NCBI GenBank assembly: GCA_934716785.1
Contig: CAKUYM010000242.1
Span: forward strand, 1-6,551
Origin: an uncultured Bacteroides sp.
GTDB taxonomy: Bacteria > Bacteroidota > Bacteroidia > Bacteroidales > Bacteroidaceae
Reading direction: 5' to 3'
DNA length: 6,551 nucleotides
Each line of letters starts with the position of its first letter. The stretch's first letter is position 1. Below are positions 4,358 through 6,551 of this stretch, in pieces. The notes beneath the pieces were generated by a model, which saw only the letters and a list, made by a program, of their open reading frames with translations, had not been told where the DNA came from and searched no databases. The position numbers and the translations under genes were made by a program.

Positions 4358-6551
4358 ATGAAATTAAATATGAAATTATATATAATACTTGTTTTTATCC
4401 AAATGTTCTCATGTGCTTTTGCACAACAAATGTCGGTGACTACTCTTCCATTAAATAATTATTTGCCTTCTAGTACTGTATTACGGGTTCATTGTGATCG
4501 AGAAGGTTTTTTGTGGTTGGGGACTAAGGATGGCCTATGTCGTTACGATGGCTATCGGGTATTGGTCTTTCGTTCTGGGTTAAAGACGCCGGCGCTTTTG
4601 ACAAATAATGAAATTACTTGTATTGCAGAGAATAGGAATGGGTACTTATTTATAGGTACTAAAAAAGGTGTTAATGTTCTGAATAAGAGAACTTATCAAA
4701 TAATTCCTGTAGAACATGATGAGCTGAAAGATTCAGAAATTAGAACAATGATTGTTGATAGTGATGGGTGGATTTGGATTGGAACATTGACATCTGTATT
4801 TCGTTGTTCTGCCGATTTTTCTTTTTGTAAAAGATATGATTCAGTTTTACCTGTCACTAGTGTGAATTCTATATATGAAGATGCTGATAAAGATATTTGG
4901 GTAACTTTATGGGAGAGAGGATTGCACCGGTATGATTCGAAAAAGGATACATTTGTTGCTATGCCTCAAATCGGAACATTAAATAACCCGTTTAGAGTTT
5001 TTCAGGATGATAAGAAACAGCATTGGATATTGACTTGGGAAAGCGGAATTTTTTTGTTCTATCCTGAAGAAAAACAAGATTTGATGTATAGGCATGTAGA
5101 TATAAAAAGTGATGAGCATTGGGATGAAAGTGGTTGTTTTAGTATAACTCAGGATGATAAGTATGGGTATATATGGATTGTATCTACACAAGGTCTTTAT
5201 GCGCTTCAAAAACGTCCGGGAGACGTGGTAAATAGTGTTGATATATCTTTTATATCTTCTAAATTGAATAATATATTTAGTGAGATTGTAAAAGATAAAT
5301 CAGGAAATTTATGGATTGCGGCTTTTAACGAAGGATTGTCCATGATTGACTTAAATAAACCTTTAATTCAAAATTATTCTTTTCCTTCTATTCGTGAGAA
5401 AACAGGTTTTATTACAAATATAAAAAATATTTATGAGGATGGTGATGGTGACCTGTGGATTGACCAAAATCGTTGGGGAGTAGGGGTCTTCAATCCCGGG
5501 ACAAATAAACTTCAACTTTATACAGATGTTCCTTCTTTGAGAAACGTGACCAATCTGAGAAATATTAGTTGTATCATATCTGCCCCATTATTGAATGAAA
5601 TTTGGTTGGGATCTGAATATCGTCCGGAAATTTATAGAGTGAAAAAAGAAAAGGGTAGGATAGAATTATTAGGAACCTTAATTTTGAGCAACTATACGGA
5701 TAATCCAGGATTCCCACGCCTTTTTTATGAAGACAGCAAGCATAATCTTTGGGTTGTAACAACTAAAGGTATTTTAGTTAAACCGGAAAAGGAGAAAAAT
5801 CTTCAAGATACGAAGTTTCCGTCAATGGATATTACTGGGATTGGAGAAGGTAAAGACGGAACTTTATGGATAAGTACAAGAAAACAAGGTGTATATAATG
5901 CTGTAGTGTCCTCTAATTTGACATTTGAAAAGAAAGGTTTAAAAAATCTGACTACTCAAACAGATAAATTGGTTAGTGATAATATAGAAGCAATCTGTAT
6001 AGATGATAATGGCTTGGTGTGGATGGGGAGTCAGGATGGCGATGTGTTTACATATGATCCTCAAACGAAAAAAACTGAGAACTTATCTAATGTGTTTGAT
6101 ATGCTCGAAGAAGGAATTTTTAATATTGTAACAGATCTGTTAGGGCATATTTGGATCTCTACCAATAAAAGAGTCATTGAGTATGATCCTAAGAATGGTG
6201 GTGTTATGGATTACTCAACGATGGATGATGTAATGATAAAATCATTTATGCCTAATTCTTATTTGAAAACTCGTTCTGGAAAAATACTATATGGAGGCAA
6301 TAAGGGAATTTCGGTATTTACTCCTTATGAACATTTGTCTGATAGTCCTCGTAGAATTAGAACAATGGTGGCAGATGTAAAGATAGATGGTGTCTCCAGT
6401 CTTTTGGAGAAGGGTAATCAACGTTTCAATTTGAGGGGTCAGACTATTTCTCTCGATGCGGGAGATAAGAATATTGAGATAGATTTTTCTTCTTTAAACT
6501 ATGCATTTCCAGATAAAATAAAGTATGCATATAAGATGGAGGGAGTTGATG
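4358..6551 (+). CDS. Hybrid two-component system sensor (HTCS), periplasmic propeller region; 3' end cut by window
   Basis: From the ATG at 4358 the frame stays open to the right edge, 731 codons. An in-frame ATG at 4370 (codon 5) is a possible alternative start; neither has a clear ribosome-binding site. Residues 1-22 are a signal peptide (CAFA before QQ). Fourteen Reg_prop-type blade motifs follow, at about residues 53, 97, 140, 180, 223, 272, 318, 366, 415, 464, 503, 553, 598 and 643. The first reads GFLWLGTKDGLCRYDG; others include GWIWIGT, NLWIAAFNEGL and LVWMGSQDG. Fourteen blades make two seven-bladed propellers, the known HTCS sensor arrangement. NIEIDFSSLNYAFP (from about 706) opens the Y_Y_Y domain. 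By family knowledge a membrane helix, histidine kinase, receiver and AraC-type DNA-binding domain should follow, but they are outside the window. The gene is divergent from the hydrolase operon, which it probably activates on sensing a glycan fragment. The family call is firm; the ligand is unknown. Confidence 0.93.
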   Translation, partial: MKLNMKLYIILVFIQMFSCAFAQQMSVTTLPLNNYLPSSTVLRVHCDREGFLWLGTKDGLCRYDGYRVLVFRSGLKTPALLTNNEITCIAENRNGYLFIGTKKGVNVLNKRTYQIIPVEHDELKDSEIRTMIVDSDGWIWIGTLTSVFRCSADFSFCKRYDSVLPVTSVNSIYEDADKDIWVTLWERGLHRYDSKKDTFVAMPQIGTLNNPFRVFQDDKKQHWILTWESGIFLFYPEEKQDLMYRHVDIKSDEHWDESGCFSITQDDKYGYIWIVSTQGLYALQKRPGDVVNSVDISFISSKLNNIFSEIVKDKSGNLWIAAFNEGLSMIDLNKPLIQNYSFPSIREKTGFITNIKNIYEDGDGDLWIDQNRWGVGVFNPGTNKLQLYTDVPSLRNVTNLRNISCIISAPLLNEIWLGSEYRPEIYRVKKEKGRIELLGTLILSNYTDNPGFPRLFYEDSKHNLWVVTTKGILVKPEKEKNLQDTKFPSMDITGIGEGKDGTLWISTRKQGVYNAVVSSNLTFEKKGLKNLTTQTDKLVSDNIEAICIDDNGLVWMGSQDGDVFTYDPQTKKTENLSNVFDMLEEGIFNIVTDLLGHIWISTNKRVIEYDPKNGGVMDYSTMDDVMIKSFMPNSYLKTRSGKILYGGNKGISVFTPYEHLSDSPRRIRTMVADVKIDGVSSLLEKGNQRFNLRGQTISLDAGDKNIEIDFSSLNYAFPDKIKYAYKMEGVD

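Noticed and set aside
4979..5762. Two minus-strand open frames (4979-5209 and 5574-5762)
   Set aside because: Both are antisense to the HTCS propeller, whose blade motifs run through these stretches in the plus frame.

Overview
The window looks like part of a polysaccharide utilization locus (PUL) from a gut-type Bacteroidetes organism, most likely Bacteroides or a close relative. The reasons are the AT-rich sequence, start codons without Shine-Dalgarno motifs, a TTTG-N20-(TAnnTTTG-like) promoter candidate, secreted glycoside hydrolases with accessory binding domains, and a divergent sensor gene with the two-propeller architecture of hybrid two-component systems (HTCS).

Layout. Three genes read leftward on the minus strand as one probable operon, in the order 4051-2594, 2586-1102, 1060-1 (cut by the left edge). 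Gaps are 7 and 41 bp. The first gene encodes an exported non-catalytic protein with an Ig-like domain, a LamG/concanavalin-like domain and a CBM4/9-like carbohydrate-binding domain. The second encodes a complete secreted GH43-type five-bladed propeller followed by a ricin-type beta-trefoil. Its residues match the exo-beta-1,3-galactanase type of GH43, in which a glutamine replaces the usual aspartate base. The third encodes a paralogous GH43-type protein with an N-terminal FN3-like domain, cut before the expected glutamine.

A 306-bp non-coding region (4052-4357) separates this operon from a rightward gene (4358 to the right edge). That gene encodes the periplasmic sensor part of an HTCS regulator: signal peptide, 14 recognisable propeller-blade motifs (two seven-bladed propellers) and the start of a Y_Y_Y domain. 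The kinase, receiver and AraC-type output domains would lie beyond the window. The intergenic region holds a plausible promoter for the leftward operon, a short palindrome over its -33 box, a 9-bp direct repeat and an 8-bp dyad closer to the sensor gene.

How it fits together (inference): the HTCS senses a breakdown product in the periplasm and activates the divergent operon. The first product binds glycan and the two GH43 proteins trim galactose units, plausibly from the beta-1,3-galactan backbone of type II arabinogalactan. No SusC/SusD pair is visible, so this is either one arm of a larger locus or an accessory operon. No RNA gene, insertion sequence or CRISPR array was seen.
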